The position numbers and the translations under genes are program-made. The notes beneath the pieces were generated by a model. That model saw only the letters and a program-made list of their open reading frames with translations. It was not told where the DNA came from and searched no databases. 64,000 nucleotides of DNA, taken from assembly GCF_050947875.1 (NCBI RefSeq), contig NC_134568.1:261930115-261994114 (forward strand), read 5' to 3'. Shown piece by piece: positions 1-13,545 of this stretch. How positions within the stretch are numbered: position 1 is the first letter of the stretch; each line of letters begins with the position of its first letter. The stretch is from Dermacentor variabilis. Lineage: Eukaryota > Arthropoda > Arachnida > Ixodida > Ixodidae.

Positions 1-92
1 AAGTGAGCAAAGAGAACGACGGCTAATGTCACAGCGGGATGAAGGGCGTAAGCACATGCGTTACGAAGAGCTTCTCTGCATTTGCGATTGTT

Positions 93-779
93 TCATTGAA
101 GAAACATTCCTTTTTCCATCAATTGCTTATTGCGATCGATTATTAGATCCGGAGAGTCACCGTACAAGGCTTTGTGCGATTCCAAAGCGGCTTTCCAGGA
201 AATGCCCGTGCCGTCTGGGCTGTGCTGTTGGCTATAGATTTTGGAAGCACGTGTCTGGTGTTGATAAAAATAAAGACAAGAAACCTTCGATGACAGTGCG
301 AACTCATGCGCGAAATGTGCGCTCTGTCCACCTGCACTCGTGGCTGACATCGCCACTCGAAATCGCCATTCGAGTGGGTCCGGCTTGCGCTTGCTCGAAC
401 GCTGCAGTTTAATGCGGCTTCCGTTTTCCCCGAATCCATTTATTGTGCCACTCTGTGAACCTATACATATATACGTTGTCGTTAACGGTGTTTGTTTGGT
501 ATTCGCAGTCGCTAAAAAATATAAAGCGCGCGTGATTTTCGCGCATGTGCGAGTTAAGATAGCGGAAACTTCCCTCCGGCAGCTTTTCATAGTAATCAAA
601 CTTCGCGCGGAGTCAGTATGCTGTTCTAAATGCCCAAAGAAATACAAAGAAGAATAAGACAGCGCTAATGCATGCAAAGCAGGAACTCGCAAAGACGACG
701 CAGCCGCTGTATGCCAACGCCACTGCAAAGCTGCACGGTGCACATTGAAGCCATTATTGTCTGCGCACATTCCATCCAT
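93..779 (-). other. Unrecognised 228-codon open frame
   Basis: This is an uninterrupted minus-strand frame in sequence that otherwise shows no repeat signature. I recognise no domain, signal peptide or zinc-binding pattern. It is rich in Ser, Ala, His and Cys, which is typical of chance frames in sequence of this composition. An overlapping plus-strand frame of 128 codons covers 26-412, and only one of the two, if either, can be real. No convincing splice sites or promoter were identified. It is most likely a chance frame; it is listed because it is the longest frame in the first 4 kb. Confidence 0.12.
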
Positions 780-1061
780 TTAACACTGTTGCCAGTTACG
801 TGGAAGCATCAATCCGAGTTCACTTAGCAATAAGGAAGAATACCTTCAAGTTATCGCGCACTCTTCGACGATGCACTACCGTTCTGTGAAACCATACCGT
901 GTCAAAGCAGTTCGAGAAGAATGTTTTCCTGAGCGTGGCATGTTGAATATTACACAAGCTTGAGTAGCGGTTGTCATGTATCTGCCTAAATTGCTTTGGA
1001 ATGCGCCTGAGCTTGCCGAGCCTTTGCGTACAACTGCTTATAACGCACTGCCATCACATTA

Positions 1062-1666
1062 GACAGTTTTAGTTTAGGGTTTGCAAGCAAACGTAAACGC
1101 ATTACGTATGCGTAAAGAAATATCGTTGTCATCACTGCGCATGCTCTGAACGTTACTGGGTTGCTGTGGTTTACGTGCGCTATGATAACGTGCGTTATTT
1201 GGCGAGTTTAATCTTCGAAGTTTTACGTACGCTAAGAAATAGCGTTGTCGAACATGGCAGCACCCATGGCTCCCGCTTCAGCGTAAATTCTCGTGATGTC
1301 TGCGCTCTGACTCCCGTTGATCGCCAGTAACTATTGAAATGAGCTTTCGCTTTCTCTAAACTCACCTGAAACGTTAGTTTTGAGCGCATAGCGCCTCCTG
1401 TTTCTGAGACCGTTCGATGATTCCGGCGCCCATAGGCCTAACGAGACGCGGCGGCCTAGCGACAACAGGATGGTTGCTAATGGATTGTCTTGGCTTGGAT
1501 ATGTTTGGCACGAGGTACCAGATGGCGCCCTGTTTTATAACGTCTTCCTTACGTTTGCGTTCCCATACGGTAAGCTAAAAGTCTCGAATGGACGCGCACC
1601 GTAACGTCCCGCAAAGGTGATCACGTTTAACGTACGTAAGGCGACAAACGCTATTCTAAAACTGCC
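1062..1666 (+). mobile_element. ~605-bp TA-flanked MITE, copy 1
   Basis: A non-coding element with short imperfect terminal inverted repeats. The left end reads GACAGTTTTAG and the right end CTAAAACTGCC, with a TA dinucleotide immediately outside each end (1060-1061 and 1667-1668). A second copy in inverted orientation lies at 58839-59436 and aligns over essentially its full length. No transposase is encoded. TA duplication and size fit a non-autonomous Tc1/mariner-type element, which is an inference from the ends. Interior ORFs, such as a 64-codon frame at 1195-1389, are incidental. Confidence 0.8.
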
Positions 1667-1668
1667 TA

Positions 1669-4600
1669 TTTTATGGCGTGGCGTCGGCTCATTTCTTTAA
1701 CATTGCGGCATGCGTGCGCTGTAACATGGACAGAACTGCATTCCACGCAGCCGTTTTTCCTAAAAGCCGCAACTATATTTGAAATACACATACGGGCCGT
1801 TATAATGTAACGATTCCTTCCGATCGATTCTATTATTTTTCTATCACACAGTCCCTAGAACATTGCGACAGCATAGGCGGAGCGCAGCTTGGACTACTGA
1901 AGCAGCGCAAAAGCAGAATGAATCGGACTGGAATCTTTACAGTATCTCGGCCCAGGCCATACATGACACGGTAGGCATCGCGCTGCGCGAGAAGACGCGT
2001 CGACGACGAAAATACGTATGAAATGCGTTACCTGTGGTTGGGATTTCAACTTATCGTTAGCAACGCTCAGTGCGGCAAATCGTCAAAAAAAAAAAAGAAG
2101 AATCACGTGAATAGTACATTGCACCTGTGTAAAGATAAGGTGCTGTAGCATGACGCCCAGCCTGTGGGCGCAATCCGCTTGCTCTCGACAAGTGCTCACG
2201 CGCAGTCGGTCGCATCAAGAAAAGCATCTGGCGTCTCGCATTTGCTCTTCGAAGCACTTCTGCTGCAGCGCGCATTGCGTCATTTAGCGTCGCTAAGAGG
2301 ATGAACCGCCACGAGGAAACGTCCAATTACCGGCTTTACGAGCAGCATCTGCCTTAACCTAAGGGGACGCCGTGAGGTCCGCACATTGCTAAAGCTCAGT
2401 TCGCATTTAGTGACGTAAATGGAAGGCTAATGTATCGAGAAGTGGAGCAACTAAGATGCAGGATTCTCATATGCGTCACAACAGGACCGTTTGATACGTA
2501 GCCACTCAGGATGGAAGAGTAAAGCCGCAATTTGTTTTGCTGGCTCTGCTCATGATTGCGATGCAGGAGTACTTGCTTAGTCATGTCGCACGATCCCTGG
2601 ATACAATAATCGGTTGCAACGACTTTTACCATAAACTGGTACGCGTTATATGGTACTGAAATCGACGTCCATGGGTCAGTAAGGAATACTGTTGAGCTAG
2701 CGAAACTCTATTGGCACTTGACACCAAGGTGGCTTAATTATAATGCCTGAGTACATCTCTATGAGAATCAAGTGAACAACTCATGTGGAAAGAAATATGT
2801 TGACTTGATATAGGGGCCCCAACTTGGTCGTTCTCTGCTTTAGGAGGCGGCTGTTGTACGACGTAGTTGCCTGTAGGGATTTTGCAGACAAGCTCTGCCT
2901 GGAGACGGCACCCCTTTTCTCCTAGATAGGTGCTTCTTCAGAAAGAACGATGGCGCCGGCACTGCGCTGGGCGCTGAGGACTTCCGAGCGACGAAAATCA
3001 ATTCTTACCTTTCTACAGCCCGTGCCGCTGCTGCTTAAGTTGCAAGACGAGCTTCGTTGCAGTTTTATTGGTACCAAACCTGGCGCCGGAATTGTTTCAT
3101 TTGTAATACAATATTATCAGCGCCTAACGATGGTACTGTCGCTTCACTGTTAGAAGCACGTTTGAAGTGACTTTTTTTACTTCTTTTTATTGAGACAAGG
3201 AGGAACGCTGGGGTGGAATGCGGGATGCGGAGAGGGTTAGTTTAGAACGTATGCAACGTAGGGTAGAAAAATGGCGTGGCGCAAAATGTAGAAGCTTCCG
3301 GCGAATTTTTGTTTAGTTATTATTTTTTGTTGAAGTGTGTCAATAGTAATTTTCGAGACCGAATCGATACTATCATAACTTTTTTTTGTGCACATTTTTT
3401 TGTCACATATTGCGCCGCCCTCTCTTTCGACATCCTATTTTTCATAAAACTTGATGCAACAGTCGTAAAATCGTACAAGAGCCCAAAATTCGTAAATTTT
3501 ACGAAATCATTGGGAGAGTTGGCAGGTATGGGGACATATAGAGGTGCTCCATTAAGTAACTTATTAGGTTTTACGTCTACTATGGCCGCCGGGATGAAAT
3601 CATCGCACAGTTGGTGATTCGAAGTATGCGAAAACCAGTAGAAGATATTCGTATTTATGTATAGGGACTACTCGATTCGAAGACCGAGTTAACTAGGGCA
3701 ATATTCGATTCATTATTCGAGAGCTTTAAGTATTCGCACACCCCTATCTTTTTTTTTTTTGTCTTAGCCTACAGGCTCACTCTTTTCCGAAGTCTGTGCT
3801 CGAGCGTAACGCGTACCTGCGCCGCCAGTCTTTTTCTAGCGCTGTCACAGGTGGTGACCGAGCCGCTCAACGTCATTTCTCTTTCCTGGACGAGAAAGGA
3901 GGAAGCTCCTTTCATACATATGTGCGTAGCAAACGAGGTGACCCCCCTCGGCCTATGCCGCAGCATGTCTGCCGCAGATGCCCCCAGGCATAGCGCAGCT
4001 GCGACGTATGGCCACGAGGTCCCCTCGTGGGCGCATTGCAAAGGGCATTGGTAAAGTACAGGCAGGAGGGAGCTTGGGTGGATTCGGCGCCTCCGGGTCT
4101 GTGCAAAGTACTTGACATTCAAATGTAAGCGCACCTGTAGGTGACGATAATGACTTTCGCGACCCGTCCTCGCCCTTAGAAGTCTGCATTTGAAGCGGGA
4201 ACCGCCACACATTTTCTCAGAAAAATGGATCCGCAATGCAGTAGGCTAAGTCGCTCTGCGTTGGACGGGCCCACACATGAACGAACGCTATGATCGGCCA
4301 CGGGCAGATGACTGTTCGAGAGAATTATTTAAATTAATCTGTTCTGTTTGGTTTATTACCTTATTTATAACTATTTCGGGTTTGGATACTGTGATAAGTG
4401 GCTCGGCTCGCCATATTTACAGCGTCAAATGTCACAGACGTTGAGGATTTTTTTTTTTCGTCCTGCTACAGATATAATTAAGTTTACCATCGTCATGTTT
4501 GCTGATAAAAGTAGCGAGTAAAGAAAGGTATCGCCCAATCCAGGTTTTGATCACGGGCTCAGGACGTCTGAACCGTCGTATCGTCTTCGAATTTGTCGTG

Positions 4601-4744
4601 CCGTGGTTGCCGTCGTGATGCCATCGTCACGCCGTTGTCGGCTGTCATCGACGTCGCTGACAGGCAGTTGTTGTTGTTCTTTTCTCTCAGTCAGTTACCC
4701 ATGTTTTTGGTGGCACTTGCCTATTTTTCAGTGTCCCTGCACAT
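1669..4744. other. About 3 kb without recognisable genes
   Basis: Frames here (2057-2326, 2396-2632, 2950-3153, 3276-3617, 3769-4236) match no family I recognise. The stretch at 3630-3750, with repeated ATTCGATTC-like words, resembles degraded dispersed repeat sequence. The 3.8-4.2 kb region has overlapping frames on both strands, suggesting composition rather than coding. Confidence 0.4.
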
Positions 4745-4762
4745 TGCTTCTCCCTCTCTCCA

Positions 4763-5790
4763 AGGGAGAGAAAATGATAAATGAAAGGACTGAGCCCGGT
4801 TGAAACCAGGACTGAGCCCGGTTGGCTACCCTACACTAGGGAAAGAGAAAGGGGGACGGAAAGATTAAAAGAAGAGAAAGTCCACTGGAGATATCAGTCG
4901 GTCACTCAGCCCGGATCACAGACGCTGACTCAATCCGGTCGCTTTCAAATATCGCAGCAGCGCTTTTGTGGCCTTTTGTAGTTGCGATATGCGAGGCCAT
5001 GATCCCAAGATCTTGTTCAAGGTGAACGGCTTTCCATCTAGCTGATTGAGAGCTGTGCAGAGGTCATGTCTTTCATTTTCTAGAGATGGCCAGTAGCACA
5101 GTAGATGTTCTATAGTTTCCTCGACACCGCAGGCATTGCACTCGGCGCTATCAGCCATTCCAATCAGAAATGCATAAGCATTTGTGAATGCGACGCCCAA
5201 ACGTAAGCGGTACAGCACTTTTTCCTCATTTCGCGGAAGACCTGGTAACAGCCGCAGTTGCATAGAGGGATCTAGGGAATGCAAGCGATGTTGAGTGAAT
5301 TCAGGTGTGTGCCACTTCTCCAATGTCAAAGAGTGCGCTAGCTTGCCTAAGTGTTGGGCTGCGTCGGTCCGCGATAAAGGTATTGAAACAAGGGTTGCTC
5401 CTTCGTGTGCTTTTCTGGCAGCTTCGTCAGCGAGGTCGTTGCCGGAGATACCGCAATCACCAGTCAGCCACTGAAACACGACGTCGTGTCCTTTCCCGAT
5501 CATGTGATGGTGCATTTCTCGTATCTCCGACACGAGTTGTTCACATGACCCGCGACAAAGAGATGCCAGAAGATATTGTAAAGCCGCCTTCGAATCGTAG
5601 AATATAGCCCACCGGTTAGCCGGTTGGTTATTAATATAATCAATGGCACCTCGGAGGGCAACAAGCTCCGAACCGGTCGATGTTGTCAAGTGTAGTATTA
5701 CGGTAATGTCGGTAAGCGATATAACTAGAGCTCTCGAAGTGGTGGAGAAAAATGATATATTGGGGGAACTGTAGAATGGTTTCACACCAG
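4763..5790 (-). mobile_element. 5'-truncated LINE with RNase H, copy A1
   Basis: The minus strand carries the 3' part of a non-LTR retrotransposon: an RNase H domain, a Cys/His tail and a 3' UTR ending near 4763 in a short GA/TC-rich tract. The same 3' UTR and coding sequence recur at 50447-51981, so the two are family members. The 5' end stops around 5790, inside the RNase H domain, consistent with the 5' truncation common in LINE insertions. Confidence 0.85.
4916..5785 (-). pseudogene. LINE RNase H domain plus Cys-rich C-terminus (copy A1)
   Basis: The 289-codon frame encodes the C-terminal part of a LINE polyprotein whose RNase H would remove RNA from the cDNA hybrid. Visible motifs are STGSELVALRGA (second acidic residue), FYDSKAALQYL (third) and GNDLADEAA (fourth). 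The histidine of the family motif PGHCGI is replaced (TGDCGI), and the first Asp, seen as YTDGS in the paralogue near 51500, lies beyond the truncation point. A CNACGVEETIEHLLC stretch follows, the zinc-ribbon-like tail typical of these LINEs. It cannot make an active full protein, because the reverse transcriptase is absent. Confidence 0.85.
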
Positions 5791-5829
5791 GAAGACACTT
5801 CGCGGATATCTTTGTATTACTTTAGTGCG

Positions 5830-6860
5830 TAGAAATTTCAATAGCTCAGAAAAATACCTTTATGGATATCATTTATAAATATTAAGAGAGCTTACGACAA
5901 CGTATACAGGGAATTGCTATGGGATATTCTGACATATTGACTGCTGTTTTAGCGCACGAAAGACGAAAATGAAGAGAGAAGACGACAGGACAAGGCGCTT
6001 ATTCTCAATCGAATATCCAATTCTCGATATTCTCTATCACGAGGGCATAGACGATAATTTCGTGGAGCTGCTGAGCGAGATATGTAGGAAAAACGAAGTA
6101 CAAGCATTATGGGAAGGCTGGAAATGAAATGACTAATAGAAATTCACCGAAGACTGAAGCAAGAATACCTTCGGTCTGCATTGTTGTTCTCGCTTTATGT
6201 TAAAGGCATAGAGAGACGGCTATGTAAAACAGCGAACTAGGTTTTACTTTACATCCGCAATGGGCAAAGGGTCCAAGAGAAGGTCCCCTGCACTGATGCA
6301 TGCAGATGACATAGTGCTACTAGCGGACAATCCAATATATTTACAGATACTTGTTGATATCTGTGGCGATGAAGCGACCATATCGAGGCCTTAATTTTAT
6401 CACAAAAAATCTGTAATTATACTGGTTATTGAAAGGACGAGTAACGACTTTTTATCAATTCAACAGCAAGTTATACTCATATTCAAGCAATATAAATACT
6501 TGGGTCATACATAAACGAAGAAAGACCTACAGAAACATCCACCAAGTTAATCGGAGGATGCAGGAGAAGCGGAATGCTACCATAGGGCAACAGGAAACAC
6601 TTTGGGGCCACAATAAATACAAGGTGGTGCGAAGAATTCGGAGAGGAGTAATGGCGCCAACGCTAACCTTCGTAAATGCAAATCTGCGCTTAAAATGCGA
6701 GATCTCGTCGGGTTTGCAAATTAACCATAGGTGGGCGGGCCCATTGGAATTAGGTATCCACGGCAAAACCACAAAAGAGGCAGTGCAGGGTGACAGGGCC
6801 TCTCTTTGAACTCGGTGAAGCGCAGAATAAAATTAGTTTTGAAGGAACACTCAGGAGCAC
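5830..6860 (+). pseudogene. Decayed LINE reverse transcriptase fragment
   Basis: Short in-frame islands in several frames recover a LINE RT: FINIKRAYDNVYRELLWDIL near 5865-5930, LYVKGIERRL near 6200, MHADDIVLLADN at about 6297-6330 (catalytic Asp pair preserved, the usual Tyr replaced by His), and a C-terminal stretch with GHNKYKVVRRI near 6610. Many stops and shifts separate them. A short unrelated piece at about 5952-6010 interrupts the copy. This is a different LINE family from the RNase H element just upstream. Confidence 0.75.
5952..6010 (-). mobile_element. Short Penelope-type 3'-end fragment
   Basis: Read on the minus strand this ~55-bp stretch has the CTTGTCCTGTCGTCTTCTC word pattern also present in the hairpin insertion at 14469-14620 and in the 3' end of the GIY-YIG element near 37150-37200. 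It lies inside a decayed LINE frame, so it is probably a tiny 3'-end insertion. Assignment rests on word similarity only. Confidence 0.4.
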
Positions 6861-6884
6861 GGATGAAACGAAATTTTCGTTTCA

Positions 6885-7275
6885 TTTTATTTCTTTTAAT
6901 TTCATTTTATTTGCTTAGAGACCCCGTAGTACGTAGGGGTATTACATAAGAAGGGGGGGGGGGTACAACATGTACACACAAGTGTTGCAATGCATTCAAT
7001 TCTGTAAATAAAAAAAATGTTACATCTTGAACAAATTGGGAAGAGCAGGTGACGGCAGCGACTTGATGAGGAAGGGCATTCTAGTCGTTAGATGTTCGGT
7101 AGAAAAACGAGGCTGAAAATGTATTAGTACCTGGATGTGGTTGTGCTACCTGCTGGGTATGGCCAATGCGTTGTGACCGGTGCGTTGGGGGAACAATTTA
7201 TGGTGGGCGATTAAGCGTCGAGTGGTAGAACCTGTGGAAGAGGAGAGGGTGGCAATGCGACGACGAAAGGAATTA
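6885..7275 (-). mobile_element. 3' end of a LINE (probable CR1/L2-like)
   Basis: The segment opens with an AT-rich tail (6880-6915) and a CCCCGTAGTACGTAGGGG near-palindrome, then weak minus-strand coding similarity to a LINE C-terminus between about 7050 and 7270. A second AT-rich tail at 7275 marks the next LINE, so this appears to be a separate, older piece. The coding evidence is weak. Confidence 0.4.
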
Positions 7276-8830
7276 TTATTTTATTTTATCAAATACTGCC
7301 GGCTGCCCATTAGCGGCCAAGGCAGGAGTGGGCGCAAGTGGAACGTAGAAAGTAGAGCAAAAGCAAACATACACTACTGGCGATAGCATAAATTTACAAA
7401 ATGAATACTGTCCATGACACAGAGCAAACAACGTTGACAGATGTTAAGCAACATTTGAGAATTCACCAATGAGTACAGCAGATATAGTTTACAAAAAGTA
7501 AGCAAAAGCACTCATGCACGAACAAACATTAAAAAAAGTTAAAAAAAATACTCACAATTACTCAGCGATAGAAGCGATGAGGAAGATTCTTTTTTCAAGT
7601 ATGATATGCTGACGTTTTAAGAATATGTGGAATGAATATACCGGGTGGCACGATTTTAAACTGCCTCGAGGCATTTGGCGAGATATGCTTGAGGCGGATC
7701 CCATTTGGAAGATGCCAATTTAAGTTTCGTTCTTACCAATAATTTATAGGCTAACAGTTCTACCTGCAATAAAGCAAAGCGAAGGTGACGTGTAGAAATC
7801 CCGATGTTTTGTTAGCCGATGAAATAACGTTAGTAACGTGCGCGTTACATGTTAGGCCATTAGCCAAGATGACACCTAAGTATTTGTAGGATTCTACTAA
7901 TTCCACGGTGACGTTACCGATACGATAAGGAAAGCGAAGCGGGCGATGACGACGGGTAAATGAAATAACTTTGCCTTTGTTAGAGCTGAGTGTCATCAGC
8001 CAAAGGTCTCACCATTCTTGCACCCGCTTAAAGGCAAATTGAAGAGCTATTTGGTCAGTGATGGTATTGATTGCGCGGTAAATAATGCAGTAATCGGCAA
8101 ACGTACGAATATGGCAGGACACGTGCAAGGGCAAGTCGGTAATGTGAATTAAGAAAAGAAAGGGGCCAAGGGTGGACTCCTGTGGTACGCCTGATGTGAC
8201 GGGTGCAATGTTAGAAGCGTGGTTATTAAATGAGGCTTACTGTGAGCGGCGAGTTGAAAATTGCTCAACCCATTTTAGGATATCAGAATGCAAATGCAAA
8301 CGAGAAAGTTTTAGTAATAGGCGCTGATGAGATATTTTGTCAAACGCTTTCGTGTAATCCAAAAATATGGCGTCGGTATGTTACTGTCAAGATTAGTGTG
8401 AATGTCATGGAGTAATAGTGCAAGCTGGGTCTCGCAAGACCGGCCCCTGCGGAACCCGTGCTGCGAAGGATGAAAGACGTTGTTAGCGTCTAGAAGGTTC
8501 ATAATATGAGAGTAGATTACATGCTCCATGATCTTGCAGGAAACACTTGTCAATGAGATGGGGCGGTAATTTAGCGGGGAAATTTCGTTACCCGATTTGT
8601 AGACTGGAATGACCTTCCCCATCTTCCAGTCCTCTGGCATGGTGACTGGGAAAATAATAAATACAGAAACGCTGCAGAAATATGTCTCGTGTTTTTAATA
8701 GTTTAGAGTCAATGTCATGGATGTCAGATGATAAAGACAACTTGATTTCAATTACAAATAAAAGCTCACATGCATTGAATATGATGGCTGACATGTTCAT
8801 TGCATATTTGTGGTTGGCGGAGAACGAAGT
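7276..8830 (-). pseudogene. CR1/L2-like LINE reverse transcriptase, degraded
   Basis: Minus-strand islands give the RT domain of a non-LTR element in order. Around 8560-8640 is MPEDWKMGKVIPVYKSG, then NYRPISLTSVSCKIMEHVI and QHGFRRGRSCETQLALL to about 8400. After a frameshift comes DYTKAFDKISH, GVPQESTLGPFLF near 8180, and a catalytic motif reading FADYCIIY near 8100. The family expects two Asp residues there, so the second is lost. YKYLGVIL with its linker follows to about 7760. The 3' end is an AT-rich tail near 7276. Several frameshifts and the active-site change make it inactive. Confidence 0.85.
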
Positions 8831-8939
8831 GTCCCCATTTCACTAGTAAACAATGAAGAAAACGCGTTGTTGAACATGTTAGCGCAGGTTAAACCTGTCA
8901 CCGATTCACCCAGCTCGTGAGTCTAAAGCTCGTCAGCTA

Positions 8940-9695
8940 AAGTGAACCAACAGTAAATACCTTTACCTGAAAATCATGAACACAGAATAGAGGAAGACGT
9001 CAAGAAAGTCAGCGCCCGAGTACAGGATAACTGAAACTATAAATTTACAATCAGGAGTCATCACGAAGAAAGTTAGAGAAACAGATGCTGTAAATTGGGT
9101 GCAAAGGTAGGACACAAAAAAAGATCATGGGGATATACAAATACGGCACGAAAGAAATCAGGGGGGAAGTGTGTACGATAACACAAATGGCAGTGCGTTG
9201 CGAGTTGAGGCCCCAGCAGGTTACCTAAGGACAAAAAAAAAAAGACATACTAGAGCAAATATTTGCAACAGGAGGACGCATGTGTCGGCTGTAGCGAAAG
9301 ATCCGCAATCCAGTCAGCACATAGTAACAGAATTCCAAGGCATTGATCTAGCAAAACCTGAAGGCAAAGTCCACATTGCAGAAGTGCTGGGCTTCAAAGC
9401 GAACGGAAGCATTAACTAGTCAGCATTCGGGGTAAGCAAGAGAGGTTGAGAGTATTGGTGGGAAAAAAAAATCAGGGAAGAGCTTGATAGAGCCAGGGTC
9501 GTTACGGGTATGGACAACTCTATAATATAGAGATAGAAGTTTTAAGGAAGAAAGAAAATGTCAAGAAGAGACAGGCAAAATTCTAGACTGTGATATATCT
9601 AGTAAAACCTGATTAGATCAAGCGGGCTAGCTGACTATATGTCTCCGCTGCGTTTCAAAGGGGGTGCTAATAAATATCATCGTCATCATCGTGCT
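8940..9695 (+). mobile_element. Decayed LINE-like 3' segment ending in CATCAT tail
   Basis: A degraded plus-strand coding stretch (best frame 9171-9419, 82 codons, with FQGIDLAKPEGK and IAEVLGFKANGSI) is followed by sequence ending in a GTTTCAAAGGGGG-type motif and an ATCATCGTCATCATC tail near 9675-9695. Such CATCAT tails also end the RTE at 19848 and the LINE at 12865. I do not recognise the encoded protein; attribution to a LINE-type element is by the tail and layout. Confidence 0.45.
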
Positions 9696-9699
9696 CAGA

Positions 9700-10637
9700 A
9701 TACTTCGTAGGAAACGGGCAGGCTGCGTGTCGACTTGCCTTGTGGATTTTTCAAAGTCGATACAAATAACTGTTTGTCTGTGAGATGCGCATGTCTCGTT
9801 CCGAACTTATTGTACCATGCATGCATTCGGCTTGGTACTTCGTAAAAAAAACGAAAAAAAAGAAACGTGTTGTTCAGTTTTGCATTACATGCCGCTCGCG
9901 GAGCAAAATACGCAAGGCAGACTCAGAAATTGGGATTGTAAAATGTGTGCGTGAAATATTTTTATGCAAAAAGTAAATATGAGTGCCTCGATAATTGGAA
10001 AATGCAAGAATAAGCAGCAGAAACAAAAGAGTTTTTAGATATTGATGTGAAATGTAGGGCAAAGTCAATTACTGCCTCTGCAGATAGAACCGCAGTCTGC
10101 AGTGGCAGAAACGACAAACAAACACAAATTTGATAACATTGTCAAAATTAACACATAATAGCATGCATACTTCACATGCACAAATACACGTAATGAATGA
10201 AAAAATGATTTAAACAAGAATTTATTGACAAGAAACACAGTCCAAGCAGATCAAACAGTGGTGCGTCGCACTGCCTAGTGACTCTACTATCGCCAACTCA
10301 GGTGCTTGCCTTCCATCTAGCATGTTAAAACGCAAGAGGAGAATGTGATATGAGGCCCGTTCCGGGTAGGCATGACGCCATGCGACTCGAAGAATTAAAA
10401 GAGACGTTCCAATTCTGGTTGGCAAATTTACTGACGTGGCTGTGAAAATCTCGGTTCAAAAGTAACGCTGCGAAATTATATATTGCTGGAACTCTGGCAG
10501 TGGCGAACGGGGATAGGGAACAGCGGATGGTTTCAGAAGGCTTTTAAAGCCCATTCAAGTAAAGTTAACTTTCTTTCACAATCGAAATCAGTAGCACCTT
10601 CTATTTTTTAGGTGCTTGAACCATTTAGTCTAGTTTG
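9700..10637. other. No recognisable feature
   Basis: AT-rich sequence with short frames only (for example 9785-9976 and 10222-10425), none resembling a known domain. Nothing is assigned here. Confidence 0.4.
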
Positions 10638-10750
10638 CGTGCACGTTCGAGAATCCCAGCTGGTCCAAATTAATCGAATATCCCTGACTACGGTGTGCCT
10701 CTAAATCCCATCGTGGTTGTGGTTCCGTAAAACTCCAGAATAATTTTTTT
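10638..10750 (+). mobile_element. SINE-1 remnant, 3' part, strongly diverged
   Basis: The order of words (GTCCAAATTAATCGAATATC, CTGACTACGGTGTGCCTC, ATCGTGGTTGTGGTTCC, then an AATAATTTTTTT tail) matches the body of the SINE copies at 33076-33200 and 40129-40372. The tRNA-like head is missing. It is the most diverged copy in the window. Confidence 0.6.
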
Positions 10751-11760
<1,010 letters not shown>

Positions 11761-11828
11761 ACAAATGCATATATGCAATTAGTCTATAAATACATATATA
11801 CTGGGTGTTCGACTTTCGGTTAACAAAA

Positions 11829-12868
11829 AACAGAAAACAATCTTCACCAAGAGAGGCGTTACTAAGTGAATATTTAGAAACAGAATCAGAATATAATTAT
11901 TGCATGAAATACTTTACAGATGGGTTAAAAAGCAGTGACAATGTAGGTGCTGCAGTCACATCAAATCAATTTGAAAAACAAATGAGACTTCTAAGTCCGG
12001 CTACTGTCTTTACTGCAGAACTCCATGCCATTTCGTTAGCTCTTGAAGACATTCTGAAAAGAGGAAATAATCAATCGGTTATATTTAGCGGCTCCTTGAG
12101 CTCTCTTCAAGCTCTCACATCTAGGTTACCATCTAGAAATAATCTACTGAAGAAAATGCAGAATCAATACACCAAATGTCACAAGAGAGCTTTAAATGTC
12201 ACTTTCTGCTGGATTCCTGGTCATGTAGGAATTCCCGGGAATGAAAGAGCAGATTTTATGGCAGCCCGTACCAAAGATTTGGAACTACATGATGTTGGCC
12301 TACCTTGGCAAGATTATAAAGCTACCTTAAGAATAGCTGTTGAGAAACACTGGCAGAAAGTGTGGGATCAGGAGAAACTTAACAAGCTTCGTTGCATAAA
12401 ACCTATTTTACGAGAATGGCGGAGTTGTCGCCACAGACAAATATTTTAGGAGGTTATTTTATGTCGCCTAAGAATTGGTCACACAACGCTGACACATAGT
12501 TACTTAATAACAAACCACAATCAACATGCCAACACTGCGGTGAAATTTTAACCGTGCTACATATTTTAATAACATGTCCTGGCTTAGAAAAATGGAGGCA
12601 AATAAATTTTAAGATTTTTTACGAAAAATGAATCCCTATCCATCCCATGTTCTTATTGAGCGATGAACCACTCGTCCCAGATGGAGATACGTTTAAGTTT
12701 TTTAGAGCCACAGGAATCCTACAAGAACTGTAGCACATTTCATGTTTTATATTTTACTTGGCCATTCACACAATTTTACCGCTTTTCAACAAATAAGCTA
12801 ATCCGAAAACATGTGCTTGGCGCATTATAGTCTGCACTCCTTCTGCGCCATAAAAATCCCAAATCATC
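11829..12868 (+). pseudogene. LINE RNase H domain, 5'-truncated, ATCATC tail
   Basis: The frame 11805-12449 encodes an RNase H domain of a non-LTR element: YFTDGLKSSDNVGAAV (first Asp), VFTAELHAISLAL (Glu), FSGSLSSLQAL, where the family has Asp-Ser and the third acidic residue is now Gly, and IPGHVGIPGNERADFMA (His and last Asp). After a stop at 12447 the C-terminal RIGHT, LTHSYL and CQHC-type zinc ribbon continues in other frames to about 12600. The 3' end is a short ATCATCATCAT tail at 12862-12874. It is inactive. Confidence 0.85.
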
Positions 12869-13545
12869 ATCATCATACTGGGTGTTCCAGTTAACTTGGA
12901 CCAAGATTAAAAAAAGAAGAAGAAGCCGAGAGCTCTAGAGAAATCGTGCCGACCTCATAGTAGCCGTAGTCGTGTGTACTTACAGCCAGTATTCTTTTTT
13001 CATCCCCAAGTATTAATGAACTGTTTTTAATTAATAAACCTTTTATATATTTTTTGAATCGTAAAAATATCAATTACAACGTTGTAGGGCCCCTCAAATA
13101 ACATCCGAATCAAGCATTTGTTTCGGCTCAGCATTGCCTCGTTGGTTTTTCTGAGAAAAAACAAAAGCGCGCGAAACATCCAAAATACGAAATAGATACG
13201 CGCTCGCGCGCCGCTACTCAAGCGCTCCCAAGCGAATAGCCACGTATACACGGAGCGGCGGCAGCGGATTTCGAAGCCGGAAAACCGCGACGGCGCACTT
13301 GGGTCTGTAATTTTGCGCACTGATTTAGTTCTGTAGATAGCCGCGCCCGGGACGCATGTTCCTTTTGTTCCCTTTGGTAATAGAAACAAACCTTGCGCAG
13401 GTATCTAATGCGTTTTGGCGGATATGTATGGTAAACAAATGCTGTTGTCGATTACGTAAATAATTTTTGCTTGGCGTGTCAGTGCATATAAAATAACGGG
13501 AAATCTCAACGGTACCACGCCAGTGACCTGCTCTTCAGGAAGACA

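Noticed and set aside
3769..4236. 155-codon minus-strand gene
   Set aside because: Four overlapping frames on both strands in the same 450 bp, none with a recognisable domain.
11799..11830. A mariner left end (ACTGGGTGTTCG) next to the CA tract
   Set aside because: Similarity to the mariner end at 12878 stops after about 11 bp and no further arm sequence follows.
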